Assembly (NCBI GenBank): GCA_022577435.1
Contig: JAKOON010000055.1
Span: forward strand, 898,117 to 962,116
DNA length: 64,000 nt
Direction of reading: 5' to 3'
Source of the DNA: Embiotoca jacksoni
Taxonomy: Eukaryota > Chordata > Actinopteri > Embiotocidae
The notes beneath the pieces are model-generated. The model worked only from the letters and a program-made list of their open reading frames with translations. It did no database searches and was not told the origin of the DNA. This document shows positions 31,401 through 43,345 of the stretch, in pieces. Position 1 is the first letter of the stretch. Every line of letters starts with the position of its first letter. The translations under genes were made by a program, and so were the position numbers.

Positions 31401-34400
31401 GTTCACTGACCCGCAGAAGGAGGAGTATTTCAGGAGGAGGTTCAGAGATGAGGAGCAGGCCAGCAGCATCATCTCCCACATCAAGACATCCAGAAGCCTC
31501 CACATCATGTGCCACATCCCGGTCTTCTGCTGGATCACTGCTACAGTCCTGGAGGACGTGTTGAAAAGCAGAGACGGAGGAGAGCTGCCCAAGACCCTGA
31601 CGAAGATGTTCATCCACTTCCTGGTGGTTCAGGCCAAAGTGAAGCAGGTCAAGTATGATGGAGGAGCTGAGACAGATCCACACTGGAATGAAAAGAGCAG
31701 GAAGATGATGGAGTCTCTGGGAAAACTGGCTTTTGATCAGCTGCAGAAAGGAAACCTGATCTTCTATGAATCCGACCTGACAGAGTGTGGCATCGATATC
31801 AGAGCAGCCTCAGTGTACTCAGGAGTGTTCACCCAGATCTTTAAAGAGGAGAGCGGGCTGTACCAGGACAAGGTGTTCTGCTTTGTCCATCTGAGCGTTC
31901 AGGAGTTTCTGGCTGCTCTTCACGTCCATCTGACCTTCATCAACTCTGCTGTCAACCTGCTGAAGGAACAACAAACAACATCTTCTCTGTCTAAAGTCTT
32001 CAGAAACAAAACAAAACTAAACCATCTCCACCAGACTGCTGTGGACGAAGCTTTAAGAAGTCCAAATGGACACCTGGACTTGTTCCTCCGCTTCCTTCTG
32101 GGTCTTTCACTGCAGACCAATCAGACTCTCCTACGAGGCCTGCTGACACAGACAGGAAGTAGCTCACAGACCAATCAGAAAACAGTCCAGTACATCAAGA
32201 AGAAGATCAGTGAGAATCTGTCTGCAGAGAGAAGCATCAATCTGTTCCACTGTCTGAATGAACTGAATGATCGTTCTCTAGTGGAGGAGATCCAACAGTT
32301 CCTTAGATCAGGACGTCTCTCCACAGATAAACTGTCTCCTGCTCAGTGGTCAGCTCTGGTCTTCATCTTACTGTCATCAGAAGAACATCTGGATGTGTTT
32401 GACCTGAAGAAATACTCTGCTTCAGAGGAAGCTCTTCTGAAGCTGCTGCCAGTGGTCAAAGCCTCCAACAAAGCTCTGTATGAGGATTTATCAACCATTT
32501 TAAACATGTTTCATTTAGTAAATAACAAATAAAACAGTTTGTGTTCATTGTTAATTCTTCTCTAGGCTGACTGACTGTAAGCTATCAGAGAGAAGCTGTG
32601 AAGCTCTGTCCTCAGTTCTCAGCTCCCAGTCCTCCTGTCTGAGAGAGCTGGACCTGAGTCACAACGACCTTCAGGATTCAGGAGTGAAGCTGCTGTCTGC
32701 TGGTCTGGAGAGTCCTCACTGTAAACTGGAGACTCTCAGGTCAGGAAATATCTGGTTGTTGATCAGTTAAATTATCATTTAGTTCATGTTGGTGCAGATG
32801 TTCAACATCTGTAAGATTTTCCTTCTTGTTTCTGGAGTTGATGATATTTTTCTGACTCCAGTCTGTCAGGTTGTCTGATCTCAGAGGAAGGCTGTGCTTC
32901 TCTGGCCTCAGCTCTGAGCTCCAACCCCTCCCATCTGAGAGAGCTGGACCTGAGCTACAATCATCCAGGAGACTCAGGAGTGAAGTTGCTGTCTGCTGGT
33001 CTGGAGGCTCCTCAATGGAGACTGGACACTCTCAGGTATGGACAGACAACCAGAGCTCACACAGTGCAGGTTTGTCTCATTGATTTGACTTCATGTGTTG
33101 TTGCTCAGGTCCATCATCATGAAGGATGACTTGTTTCTTTTGTTTCTGTTCAGAGGAGTGAGGAGGTCTGAGTTAGGAAACATGTGGATCCTCAGAAGTC
33201 TTTTATCAAATGGAAACAGCTGTTCATTAGAAACATTGTGAAGTTGGTGTCAAATCCTTCTCATCTTGAACCATGTTGTCAGCCTGGCTGTAGGGACGAC
33301 AGTGTTCATCAGTCGATCACCACTTTGGTCCAAACTGATTCATCTCAACAACTAATAAACATAATGAGATGAACTTCTGGTCACACAAATTTGAGAAGTT
33401 CAGGACTCAAAGTTTGGCCTCAGTCTTCACTCTGAAATACAGTCGTTTTTATATTAAGTTTTAAAATCAAGTCAGTTTTATTTTTCAGTCCAGAGTTACA
33501 ACTTTTCCTCCCAGAGCTTCAGTCTCTACAGCTGACTCCCTCCATCATTACACCCTCGATTCTGAACATGTAAATTACACAAACCAACTGAATGTGGTGG
33601 TTGGACTGATCTGTGAACAGTCTGAAAACAGTTCAGCTGTTCATGTGAATGTTGGTCAAACTGTTCATTTTAAGGGACAACATGCAGAGACCAATATTTC
33701 ACATGTGGGAGGACATCAATAAAAACTGAGCAGATCAGTGGAGACTGAGCTCTCTGATTATTTCTACATCACTTCTTCTTCTTCTTCAGGTGTTTTCCTC
33801 ACAGACAGCAGTGAAACCATCAGAGAGACAGTTGACACTGATGAGTTTCAGCCTGTTTCTGTGTCTCACTGACAAACTGAGGAACTCTGCTTCATGTTGA
33901 ACAACAGTTAGGACTCCTGTTGGATAGAAAATCATTGTGACTGTTTCTTCCTCCAGGGTGGACCATGGTGGAGAGCAGTGGTTAAAACCTGGTCTGAGGA
34001 AGTGTAAGTTTGACTGATACACGTTATGTTACATTTAATTTAATTTAGTTGACGCTTTTGTCCAAAGCGACTCACAATAAGTGCATTTCAACCATGAGGG
34101 TACAAAACCCAGAATAACAAGAATCAAGAAAATACAATTTCTTCTAGAAAGCTGAACTACAAGTACAAAAAGTAAGTTCCATTTTAAGCTCCTAAAGTTC
34201 TCCTATTCAAGGTAAAGTCTGAAGAGGTGTGTTTTTAGTTTGTGGTGGAAGATGTACAGAGTTTCTGCTGTCCTGATGTCGTTGGGGAGCTCATTCCACC
34301 ATTTAGGAGCCAGGACAGCAAACAGTCATGATTTTGTAGAGTGTTTAACTCAGTGAGGAGCAACAAGCTGATTGGCCGATGCAGAGCGGAGTGAACGGGC

Positions 34401-37400
34401 TGGGATGTAAGGTTGGACCATGTCCTGGATGTAGACTGGACCTGATCTGTTCACAGCACGGTACGAAGTACCAATGTTTGGAAACGGATGTGGGCGGCAA
34501 CTGGTAACCAGTGAAGGGAGCAGAGGAGGAGAAGAAGGAGAGGAGGAGGAGGTAGAGAGAAGGGGGAGAGGAGGGGAGGAGAAGGGGGAGAGGAGGGAGA
34601 CAGGAGGAGGAGAGGAGGGGGAGAGGAGGAGAGGAGGAGGAGGGGAAGAGAAGGAGGAGAGCAGGAGGAGGAGAGAAGGGAGAGAGGAGGAGGAGGGGGA
34701 GAGGAGGGGGAGGGTTGAAGACAAGTCGAGCTGCTGCATTCTGGATGAACTGCAGAGGACGAATGGCACTAACAGGTAGACCTGCCAGGAGGGAGTTATA
34801 GTAGTCCAGGCGTGAGATGACCAGAACCTGGACCAGAACCTGGACCAGAACCTGCGCCGCCTTCTGAGTGAGAAGAGGACGTATTCTCCTGATGTTGTGC
34901 AGCATGTATCTACAGGAACGTGTTGTTGCAGTGATGTTGGCAGTAAGAGAGAGTTGACTGTCGAGTGTCACCGAGGTTCTTAGCAGTCAGGGTCGGGATA
35001 ACAGAGTTGTTGAAGGTAGTAGTCAGGTCGAGGGTGGAGGAGGGAGAGAGGAGAGGAGGAAGAGAGAACGGGGACAGGAGGGAGACAGGTGGGGGAGAGG
35101 AGGTACAGAGGAGGAGGAGAGGAGGAGGAGAGGAGGAAGAGGGAGAGAGGAGGGAGACAGGAGGGCGAGAGGGGGAGGAGAGGAGGGAGACAGGAGGGGG
35201 GAGGAGTGGAGAGAGTGGGGAGGTAGGCGGTGGAGAGGAGGGAGAGAGGAGGAAGAGGAGTGAGAGAGGAGGGGAGGGGGAGAGGAGGGAGAGAGGAGGA
35301 GGAGGGAGAGTGGGGAGATAGGCGGTAGAGAGGAGGGAGAGAGGAGGGAGAGAGGAGCGGGAGATGAGGGAGAGAGGAGTGAGAGAGTAGGGGGAGAGGA
35401 GGTAGAGAGGAGGAAGAGAGGAGTGAGGGAGGAGAGGAGGGGAGGGAGAGAGGAGGAGGAGGGAGAGAAGAGGGGGAGAGGAGGAAGAGAGGAGGTGGAG
35501 AGGAGGGGGAGAGGAGGGAGAGAGGAGTGAGAGAGGAGGGGGACAGGAGGGAGACAGGTGAGGGAGAGGAGGTACGGAGGAGGAGGAGAGGAGGAGGAGA
35601 GGAGGAAGAGGGAGAGAGCAGGGAAACAGGAGGGGGAGAGGCGGAGGAGATGAGGGAGACAGGAGGGGGAGAGGAGGGACAGAGTAGGGGGAGAGGAGGG
35701 GGTTAGGAGGAAGAGAGGAGGTGGAGAGGAGGGAGAGAAGAGGAAGAGAGGTGGGGGAGAGGAGTGAGAGAGTAGGGGGGAGGAGGTAGAGAGGAGGGAG
35801 AGAGGAAGAAGAGAGGAGGGGAGGGGGAGAGGAGGGGGAGAGGAGGAGGAGGGAGAGAGGAGCGGGAAAGAAGCGGGAGAGGAGGAGGAGAGGAGGAAGA
35901 GAGAAGGGGGACAGGAGGGAGACAGGTGAGGGAGAGGAGGTACAGAGGAGGTGGAGAGGAGGAAGAGGGAGAGAGGAGGGAGACTGGAGGGTTAGAGAGG
36001 GAGGAGGGAGAGAGGAGTGAGAGAGGAGGGGAGGGGGAGAGGAGGGAGAGAGGAGGGAGAGAGGAGGGGGAGAGGAGGAGGAAGAGAGAAGGGGGACAGG
36101 AGGGAGACAGGTGAGGGAGAGGAGGTACATAGCAGAAGGAGGCGAGGAGGAAGAGGGAGAGAGGAGGGAGACAGGAGGGGGAGAGGGGGAGGAGAGGAGG
36201 GAGACAGGAGGGGGAGGAGTGGAGAGAGTGGGGGAGAGAGGCGGTGGAGAGGAGGGAGAGAGGAGAGAGGAGGGGGAGAGGGGGAGGAGAGGAGGGAGAC
36301 AGGAGGGGGAGGAGTGGGGAGAGAGGAGGTGGAGAATAGGGAGAGAGGAGGGAGAGAGTAGGGGGAGAGGAGGTAGAGAGGAGGGAGAGAGGAGGAAGAG
36401 AAGTGGGTTAGGAGGGAGACAGGTGAGGGAGAGGAGGTACAGAGGAGGAGGAGAGGAGGAAGAGGGAGAGAGGAGGGAAACAGGAGGGGGAGTGGCGGAG
36501 GAGATGAGGGAGACAGGAGGGGGGAGGAGTGTAGAGAGGAGGAAGAGAGGAGGTAGAGAGGAGGGAGAAAGGAGGAGGAGAGGAAGTAGGGAGGAGGAAG
36601 AGAGGAGGAAGAGAGGAGGGAGAGAGGAGGGAGAGAGGAGGGGGAGAGGAGGGAGAGAGTAGGGGGAGAGGAGGAAGAGAGGAGGTGGAGAGGAGGTGGA
36701 GAGGAGGTGGAGAGAAGGGGAGGGGGAGAGGAGGGAGAAGAGGAGGAAGAGGGAGAGAGGAGGGAGACAGGAGCGGGAGAGGGGGAGGAGAGGAGGGAGA
36801 CAAGAGGGAGAGAGGAGGGAGAGAGGAGGGGAGGAGGAATCGAGAGAGTGGGGAGAGAGGGAGTGGAGAGGAGGGAGAAAGGAGGTAGAGAGGAGGGAGA
36901 AAGGAGAAGGAGAGGAAGTAGAGAGGAGGGAGAGAGGAGGAAGAGAGGAGGGGGAGAGTAGGGAGAGAGGAGGGGAGGGGGAGAGGAGGGAGAAGAGGAG
37001 GAAGAGGGAGAGAGGAGGGAGACAGGAGGGGGAGAGGAGGGAGAGAGGAGGGGAGGAGGAGTCGAGAGAGTGGGGAGAGAGGCGGTGGAAAGGAGGGAGA
37101 GAGGAGGGAGAGAGGAGGTAGAGAGGAGGGAGAAAGGAGGAGGAGAAGAAGTAGAGAGGAGGGAGAGAGGAGGGAGAGAGTAGGGGGAGAGGAGGTAGAG
37201 AGGAGGGAGAGAGGAGGAAGAGAGGTGGGGGAGAGAAGGGGGTTAGGAGGGAGACAGGTGGGGGAGAGGAGGTACAGAGGACGAGGAGAGGAGGAGGAGA
37301 GGAGGAAGAGGGAGAGAGCAGGGAAACGGGAGGGGGAGAGGCGGAGGAGATGAGGGAGACAGGAGGGGGAGAGGAGGGACAGAGTAGGGGGAGAGGAGGG

Positions 37401-40400
37401 GGAGAGGAGGAAGAGAGGAGGTGGAGAGGAGGGAGAGAGGTGGGGGAGAGGAGGGTGAGAGGAGTGAGAGAGTAGGGGGAGAAGAGGTAGAGAGGAGGGA
37501 GAGAGGTGGAGAGGAAGGAGAGAGGAGGGAGAAAGGAGGAGGAGAGGAAGTAGAGAGGAGGGAGAGAGGAGGAAGAGAGGAGGGGAGAGAGGAGGAGGAG
37601 GGAGAGAGGAGGGGGAGAGGAGGAGGAGAGGAGGAAGAGAGAAGGGAGAGAGGAGGGAGAGAGGAGGGGGAGAGGAGGGAGAGAGGAGGGAGAGAGTAGG
37701 GGGAGAGGAGGTAGAGAGGAGGAAGAGAGGAGGGAGAGAGGAGGGGAGAGGGAGAGGAGGGAGAGAGGAGCGGGAAAGAAGCGGGAGAGGAGGAGGAGAG
37801 GAGGAAGAGAGAAGGGGGACAGGAGGGAGACAGGTGAGGGAGAGGAGGTACAGAGGAGGTGGAGAGGAGGAAGAGGGAGAGAGGAGGGAGACTGGAGGGT
37901 TAGAGAGGGAGGAGGGAGAGAGGAGTGAGAGAGGAGGGGAGGAGGAGAAGAGGGAGAGAGGAGGAGGAGGGAGAGAGGAGGGGGAGAGGAGGAGGAAGAG
38001 AGAAGGGGGACAGGAGGGAGACAGGTGAGGGAGAGGAGGTACATAGGAGGAGGAGGCGAGGAGGAAGAGGGAGAGATGAGGGAGACAGGAGGGGGAGAAG
38101 GGGAGGAGAGGAGGGAGACAGGAGGGGGAGGAGTGGAGAGAGTGGGGAGAGAGGCGGTGGAGAGGAGGGAGAGAGCAGAGAGGAGGGGGAGAGGGGGAGG
38201 AGAGGAGGGAGACAGGAGGGGGAGGAGTGGGGAGAGAGGAGGTGGAGAATAGGGAGAGAGGAGGGAGAGAGTAGGGGGAGAGGAGGTAGAGAGGAGGGAG
38301 AGAGGAGGAAGAGAGGTGGGGGAGAGAAGTGGGTTAGGAGGGAGACAGGTGAGGGAGAGGAGGTACAGAGGAGGAGGAGAGGAGGAAGAGGGAGAGAGGA
38401 GGGAAACAGGAGGGGGGAGTGGCGGAGGAGATGAGGGAGACAGGAGGGGGGAGGAGTGTAGAGAGGAGGAAGAGAGGAGGTAGAGAGGAGGGAGAAAGGA
38501 GGAGGAGAGGAAGTAGGGAGGAGGAAGAGAGGAGGAAGAGAGGAGGGGGAGAGGAGGGAGAGAGGAGGGGGAGAGGAGGGAGAGAGTAGGGGGAGAGGAG
38601 GGGGAGAGGAGGAAGAGAGGAGGTGGAGAGGAGGTGGAGAGAAGGGACAGAGGAGGAAGAGAGGTGGGGGAGAGGAGGGTGAGAGGAGTGAGAGAGTAGG
38701 GGGAGAGAAGGTAGAGAGGAGGGAGAGAGGAAGAAGAGAGGTGGGGGAGAGCAGGGAGAGAGGAGGGAGAGAGGAGGTGGAGAGGAGGGAGAAAGGAGGT
38801 AGAGAGGAGGGAGAAAGGAGGAGGAGAGTAGGGAGAGAGGAGGGGAGGGGGAGAGGAGGGAGAAGAGGAGGAAGAGGGAGAGAGGAGGGAGACAGGAGCG
38901 GGAGAGGGGGAGGAGAGGAGGGAGACAGGAGGGGACGGGGAGAGGAGGGAGAAGAGGAGGAAGAGGGAGACAGGAGGGAGACAGGAGCAGGAGAGGGGGA
39001 GGAGAGGAGGGAGACAGGAGGGGAGGAGGAGTCGAGAGAGTGGGGAGAGAGACAGTGGAAAGGAGGGAGAGAGGAGGGAGAGAGGAGGGAGACAGGTGGG
39101 GGGAGGAGGTAGAGAGGAGGGAGAGAGGAAGAAGAGAGGTGGGGGAGAGCAGGGAGAGAGGAGTGAGAGAGTAGGGGGAGAAGAGGTAGAGAGGAGGTGG
39201 AGAGGAGGGAGAGAGGAGGGAGAAAGGAGGAGGAGAGGAAGGAGAGAGGAGGGAGAGAGGAGGAAGAGAGGAGGGGGAGAGTAGGGAGAGAGGAGTGAGA
39301 GAGGAGGGGAGAGAAGAGGAGGAGGGAGAGAGGAGGGGGAGAGGAGGAGGAGGAGAGGGGGAAGAGAGAAGGGAGAGAGGAGGGAGAGAGGAGGGGGAGA
39401 GGAGGGAGAGAGTAGGGGGAGAGGAGGTAGAGAGGAGGAAGAGAGGAGGGAGAGAGGAGGGGAGGAGGGGAGGGGGAGAGGAGGAGGAGGGAGAGAGGAG
39501 CGGGAAAGAAGCGGGAGAGGAGGAGGAGAGGAGGAAGAGAGAAGGGGGACAGGAGGGAGACAGGTGAGGGAGAGGAGGTAGAGAGGAGGGAGAGAGGAGG
39601 AAGAGAGGTGGGGGAGAGAAGTGGGTTAGGAGGGAGACAGGTGAGGCAGAGGAGGTACAGAGGAGGAGGAGAGGAGGAAGAGGGAGAGAGGAGGGAAACA
39701 GGAGGGGGAGTGGCGGAGGAGATGAGGGAGACAGGAGGGGGGAGGAGTGTAGAGAGGAGGAAGAGAGGAGGTAGAGAGGAGGTAGAGAGGAGGGAGAAAG
39801 GAGGAGGAGAGGAGGAAGAGAGGAGGTGGAGAGAAGGTGGACAGGAGGGAGACAGGTGAGGGAGAGGAGGTACAGAGGAGGTGGAGAGGAGGAAGAGGGA
39901 GAGAGGAGGGAGACTGGAGGGTTAGAGAGGGAGGAGCGAGAGAGGAGTGAGAGAGGAGGGGAGGAGGAGAAGAGGGAGTGAGGAGGAGGAGGGAGAGAGG
40001 AGGGGGAGAGGAGGAGGAAGAGAGAAGGGGGACAGGAGGGAGACAGGTGAGGGAGAGGAGGTACAAAGGAGGAGGAGGCGAGGAGGAAGAGGGAGAGATG
40101 AGGGAGACAGGAGGGGGGAGAGGGGGAGGAGAGGAGGGAGACAGGAGGGGGAGGAGTGGAGAGAGTGGGGAGAGAGGCGGTGGAGAGGAGGGAGAGAGGA
40201 GAGAGGAGGAGGAGAGGGGGAGGAGAGGAGAGGAGGGAGACAGGAGGGGGAGGAGTGGGGAGAGTGGAGGTGGAGAATAGGGAGAGAGGAGGGAGAGAGT
40301 AGGGGGAGAGGAGGTAGAGAGGAGGGAGAGAGGAGGAAGAGAGGTGGGGGAGAGAAGTGGGTTAGGAGGGAGACAGGTGAGGGAGAGGAGGTACAGAGGA

Positions 40401-41938
40401 CGAGGAGAGGAGGAGGAGAGGAGGAAGAGGGAGAGAGCAGGGAAACAGGAGGGGGAGAGGCGGAGGAGATGAGGGAGACAGGAGGGGGAGAGGAGGGACA
40501 GAGTAGGGGGAGAGGAGGTAGAGAGGAGGGAGAGAGGAGTTAGAAAGGAGGGGAGGGGAGGGGGAGAGGAGGGAGAGAGGAGAAGGAGGGAGAGAGTAGG
40601 GGGAGAGGAGGAAGTGAGAAGGGGGGCAGGAGGGAGACAGGTGGGGGAGAGGAGGTACAGAGGAGGAGGAGAGGAGGAAGAGGGAGAGAGGAGGGAGACA
40701 GGAGGGGGGAGGAGTGGAGAGAGTGGGGAGACAGGCGGTGGAGAGGAGGGAGAGAGAAGGGAGACAGGTGGGGGGAGGAGGAACAGAGGAGGAGGAGAGG
40801 AGGAAGAGAGAAAGGGGAGTGGAGGGGGAGGAGGAGGAAGAGAGGAGGAGGGAGAGAGGAGGAGGAGGGGAGAGGAGGAGGAGGGGAGAGGAGGAGGAGG
40901 AGAGGAGGAAAGAGGAGAGGAGGGAGAGAGGAGGAGGGAGAGAGGAGAAGGTAGAGGAGGAGGAGGAGAAGAGGGAGAGAGGAGGAGGAGAGGAGGAGGA
41001 GGGAGACAACTTAGTCCTTAATAGAATTGGAATAAAAGACCATCAGTTTAACTCTAAACTTGTTCTCTTTGACTCTCAGTTACTTGAGTGAAAACAAGAA
41101 TCCAATCACAAACAATTCCAGCCACCAAAAACCATCCAAGCTTTATCAGTCAAGATATCCTAAAACAGCAGATGCAATAATAAACTTGATCAGAGAAGCG
41201 TATTTAAAGATTCTACTTTGTCTTAGTTCAAGTGATCCAGCTGGATGTCGTCCCCCAAAAGTCAAAGCCTGACAAAAAGTATCATCATTAAACTTTCTAT
41301 GAACGAACAACAAGTCAGGAAGTAAAGAAAGAAAAAAGCCATCAGATGTGTCAGATGATAAACTGCAGCTGTGTCGTGTCTTTTTCTCTCCATCAGATTT
41401 CTGTGAACTTGAACTGGACACAAACTCAGTAAACAGAAACCTCAAACTGTCTGACAACAACAGGAAGGTGACGAAGGTGGAAGAAGATCAGTCATATCCT
41501 GATCATCCAGACAGATTTGACAGGTGTCCTCAGCTGCTGTGTAGAACTGGTCTGACTGGTCGCTGTTACTGGGAGGTCGAGAGGAGAGGAGGTGTTGATA
41601 TAGCAGTGAGTTACAGAGGAATCAGAAGGAGAGGAAACAGTTATGACTGCAGGTTTGGAGGGAACGATCAGTCCTGGAGTCTGAACTGCTATGATGGTGG
41701 TCGTTACTCTGTCTGGCACAATAACAGAGTAACATTAATCTCCTCCTCCTCCTCCTCCTCCTCCTCCAACAGAGTAGCAGTGTATGTGGACTGTCCTGCT
41801 GGCACTCTGTCCTTCTACAGAATCTCCTCTGACACTCTGATCCACCTCCACACCTTCAACACCACATTCACTGAACCTCTGTATCCTGGATTTAGGTTCT
41901 GGTCAGATGGTTCCTCAGTGTCTCTGTGTTCTCTGTAG
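28450..41938 (+). CDS. NLR copy 2: FISNA-NACHT-LRR-B30.2 receptor
   Basis: Ten coding exons join in frame into about 1,141 aa: 28450-28538, 28649-28849, 29413-29526, 29979-30033, 30178-30403, 30674-32477, 32566-32739, 32862-33035, 33957-34003, 41397-41938. The plan equals copy 1. Differences: a longer Gly-Pro run in the leader exon, 8 extra acidic residues (EDEEVLEG) in the pre-NACHT exon, and a different segment after NLLKEQ in the NACHT exon (QTTSSLSKVFRNKTKLNHLH instead of REEKPDPTLF). The intron between the third and fourth coding exons carries unrelated sequence at 29590-29830. The last intron is 7.4 kb and holds the largest purine array. PolyA candidates AATAAA at 42240 and 42259. Confidence 0.88.
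30674..32477 (+). CDS. NLR copy 2 FISNA-NACHT exon
   Basis: 1,804 bp. Walker A GVAGIGKT, Walker B VVFIFDGLDE and TTRPAAA are all intact. Starts RIVFPECRQHL after the splice. Donor CTCT|GTATGA; intronic stop at 32532 if the 88-bp intron is kept. Confidence 0.92.
32566..33035 (+). CDS. NLR copy 2 LRR exons
   Basis: Exons 32566-32739 and 32862-33035, 174 bp each, phase 2. Consensus LTDCKLSERSCEALSSVL and LSGCLISEEGCASLASAL. Confidence 0.9.
34020..34518 (-). mobile_element. LINE ORF2 3' fragment in NLR copy 2 intron
   Basis: Same L2/Rex-type fragment as in copy 1, including the CGACTCACAATAAGTGCATT segment deleted in copy 1. It ends at LHWLPVA where the first purine block starts. Confidence 0.82.
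34519..34713 (+). repeat. First purine block in NLR copy 2 intron
   Basis: 195 bp of G/A-only sequence lying inside the LINE frame, between LHWLPVA on the left and ARLVFN on the right. Confidence 0.9.
34714..35036 (-). mobile_element. LINE ORF2 middle segment between purine blocks
   Basis: Minus-strand frame LDSQLSLTANITATTRSCRYM, HNIRRIRPLLTQKAAQVLV, SRLDYYNSLLAGLPVSAIRP, LQFIQNAAARLVFN: RT C-terminal region of an L2/Rex-type LINE. A short VLVQVLVQ duplication (CCAGAACCTGGA repeats) is present. It shows that the array grew inside the LINE. Confidence 0.85.
35037..41007 (+). repeat. Main purine-only array, 5.97 kb, NLR copy 2 intron
   Basis: G/A-only on the plus strand, with GAGAGGAGG-type units and recurring longer blocks (for example units holding GACAGGTGAGGGAGAGGAGGT every few hundred bases). 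The 1,044-codon reverse frame (38044-34910) is a by-product of base composition. It ends at the same GGGAGACAACTTAGTCC border as copy 1. Confidence 0.95.
41397..41938 (+). CDS. NLR copy 2 B30.2 exon
   Basis: PRY-SPRY as in copy 1 (LELDTNSVNRNLKLS; GRCYWEVERRG; VAVYVDCPAGTLSF; LYPGFRFW), ending TAG. Differences cluster in loop regions: DRCPQL versus DWWPQL, NCYDGG versus ICCDGG, and a shorter poly-Ser run with an upstream NRVTLI (about 41735-41768). Confidence 0.92.
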
Positions 41939-42400
41939 GAGGAAGAGTCTGTGGAAGTGACAGCAGCTTTAAATGTTGATGGTGGATGAAGTTTCTCTTT
42001 GGTTCACCGTTGAATCACTGATTGTGATGTCAGAATATGTTTTGTGTCAGAAGTAGTGAAATGATGTCCTCACCTCTGAACTTTGACCTTCACTTCCATG
42101 TGGACAGATGAAGGTCAAACTGAGCTCTTTGGCTGATAAACATCAGCAGATTCTGGAAACCTGCTGCAAGACGGCCTGAAAATAACTTTTACACTCGTCA
42201 TGAATCCTGTTGAAATGTTTTCTGTGTTTGAGTTGATGAAATAAAACGTGAATATTTGAATAAAGTTTCATTTAAAGTGTGTTTTCTGCCGGGTTGTTTA
42301 ATATGTTGTTAGAACAAACTGAGTCCACCCCTGTGTGATCTCCCTGAAAGGTTCTGCTTCTGTTCTGCTTCTTAATGTGAGAAAACCAACAACGACGTCA
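41939..42400 (+). other. 3' flank of NLR copy 2, end of duplicated unit
   Basis: Matches 25407-25760 and then drifts. Two AATAAA signals (42240, 42259). Homology to the unit ends at about 42360, where the BUB1 block begins. Confidence 0.7.
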
Positions 42401-42605
42401 CCCGTCGGTTTGTGAACGGATGTTTTAAACCCTCCGTTATGACATTCAGCCGTCGACATCTCCGCCAGAAATGACCATATTTGGACGAGCTGGGGAGGAG
42501 GGAGGGGTCTAACGGAGACGGAGGACACTATGCCCCGCCCACCGATACAGGAAACATGACTTCCTCCCAGGCCTGTCAATCAAACATACACGCCCCCAAA
42601 CATAA
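42390..42605 (+). repeat. Dispersed repeat (MITE-like), copy A
   Basis: Shares CCATATTTGGACGAGCTGGG, CCTGTCAATCAAAC and a CGACGTCACCCG.. start with 53970-54200 in the same orientation. No coding capacity. Confidence 0.6.
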
Positions 42606-43322
42606 CAATGTTCAAGGTGTGAACTACTGCCCGTTCTGTCATCATCACCTACGACTCCACGTCATCACTTGAGTATCAATGTCGTCGTCTCCGTCCCGTC
42701 GTCAGCACCGACTGTTTCCTGGGCAACGATATCTGGCCTCAACTTCCTGTTTACGGCCTACAAGTGTGAATCATCCAGAAAGTTTTGTCACGATGTGAAC
42801 GAACCAAACCGTGGTTCAGTTTGATCCGGACGGAAACGTTCTCTTTTAGTCAGATCAGATTCTGGTACTTTGGTCCGAGGCTCCTTTCACACAATTCACA
42901 ATTCAGTTTATTTTAATTTAAAAAATCAAGTAAAACGTTCGATATAAAGATAGAAATGCTCTATAATTAAAATCCACTAATTAAAGTCAAATCAAAATGA
43001 CACTTTTATAGACACATATTTTCTTATCTGTCAGCTTTTTGTAATTTTTCTTTTCTTTTTTTCAGAACTTTATTGAACAAGATGTAAGTTTACAAACAGT
43101 GTAGATTAACACTCATTATTTCGTACAGAAAAGGCAGCAATGTGGAGATAACCGGACAGTAAATAACAAACAACAAAAGGAACAAAGAAAATACAAATGA
43201 AGAAACATACATCGATTTAAATACAGAAATTCCCTCGATGCAAAAGTATTTTTGTTTTGTGTTTGCGCCCCACGGTAGACGTCACGCGTTGGGGGCGTGG
43301 CTTTACGACACTCTGAAACGCT
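42606..43322. other. Intergenic, no gene seen
   Basis: AT-rich. A minus-strand AATAAA lies in CTTTATTGAAC near 43070, so a minus-strand transcript could end here, but I see no gene that would do so. Confidence 0.5.
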
Positions 43323-43345
43323 ATTGGCTGAGCGTTAAATTTGAA
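43323..43345 (+). promoter_or_regulatory. BUB1 promoter: inverted CCAAT box and CHR element
   Basis: ATTGG (inverted CCAAT, 43323-43327) is followed by TTTGAA (CHR, 43340-43345), with an AACGTAACGG MYB-like stretch next to it, about 170 bp upstream of the ATG. CCAAT plus CHR is the known arrangement of late cell-cycle genes bound by NF-Y and the DREAM/MuvB complexes. No TATA box is seen, also typical. Confidence 0.6.

Noticed and set aside
34910..38044. 1,044-codon reverse ORF (Ser/Pro/Leu-rich) and similar long ORFs in the purine arrays
   Set aside because: Pure G/A sequence has very few stop codons in most frames on either strand. Several overlapping frames are open at once and no start context, domain or codon bias is seen.
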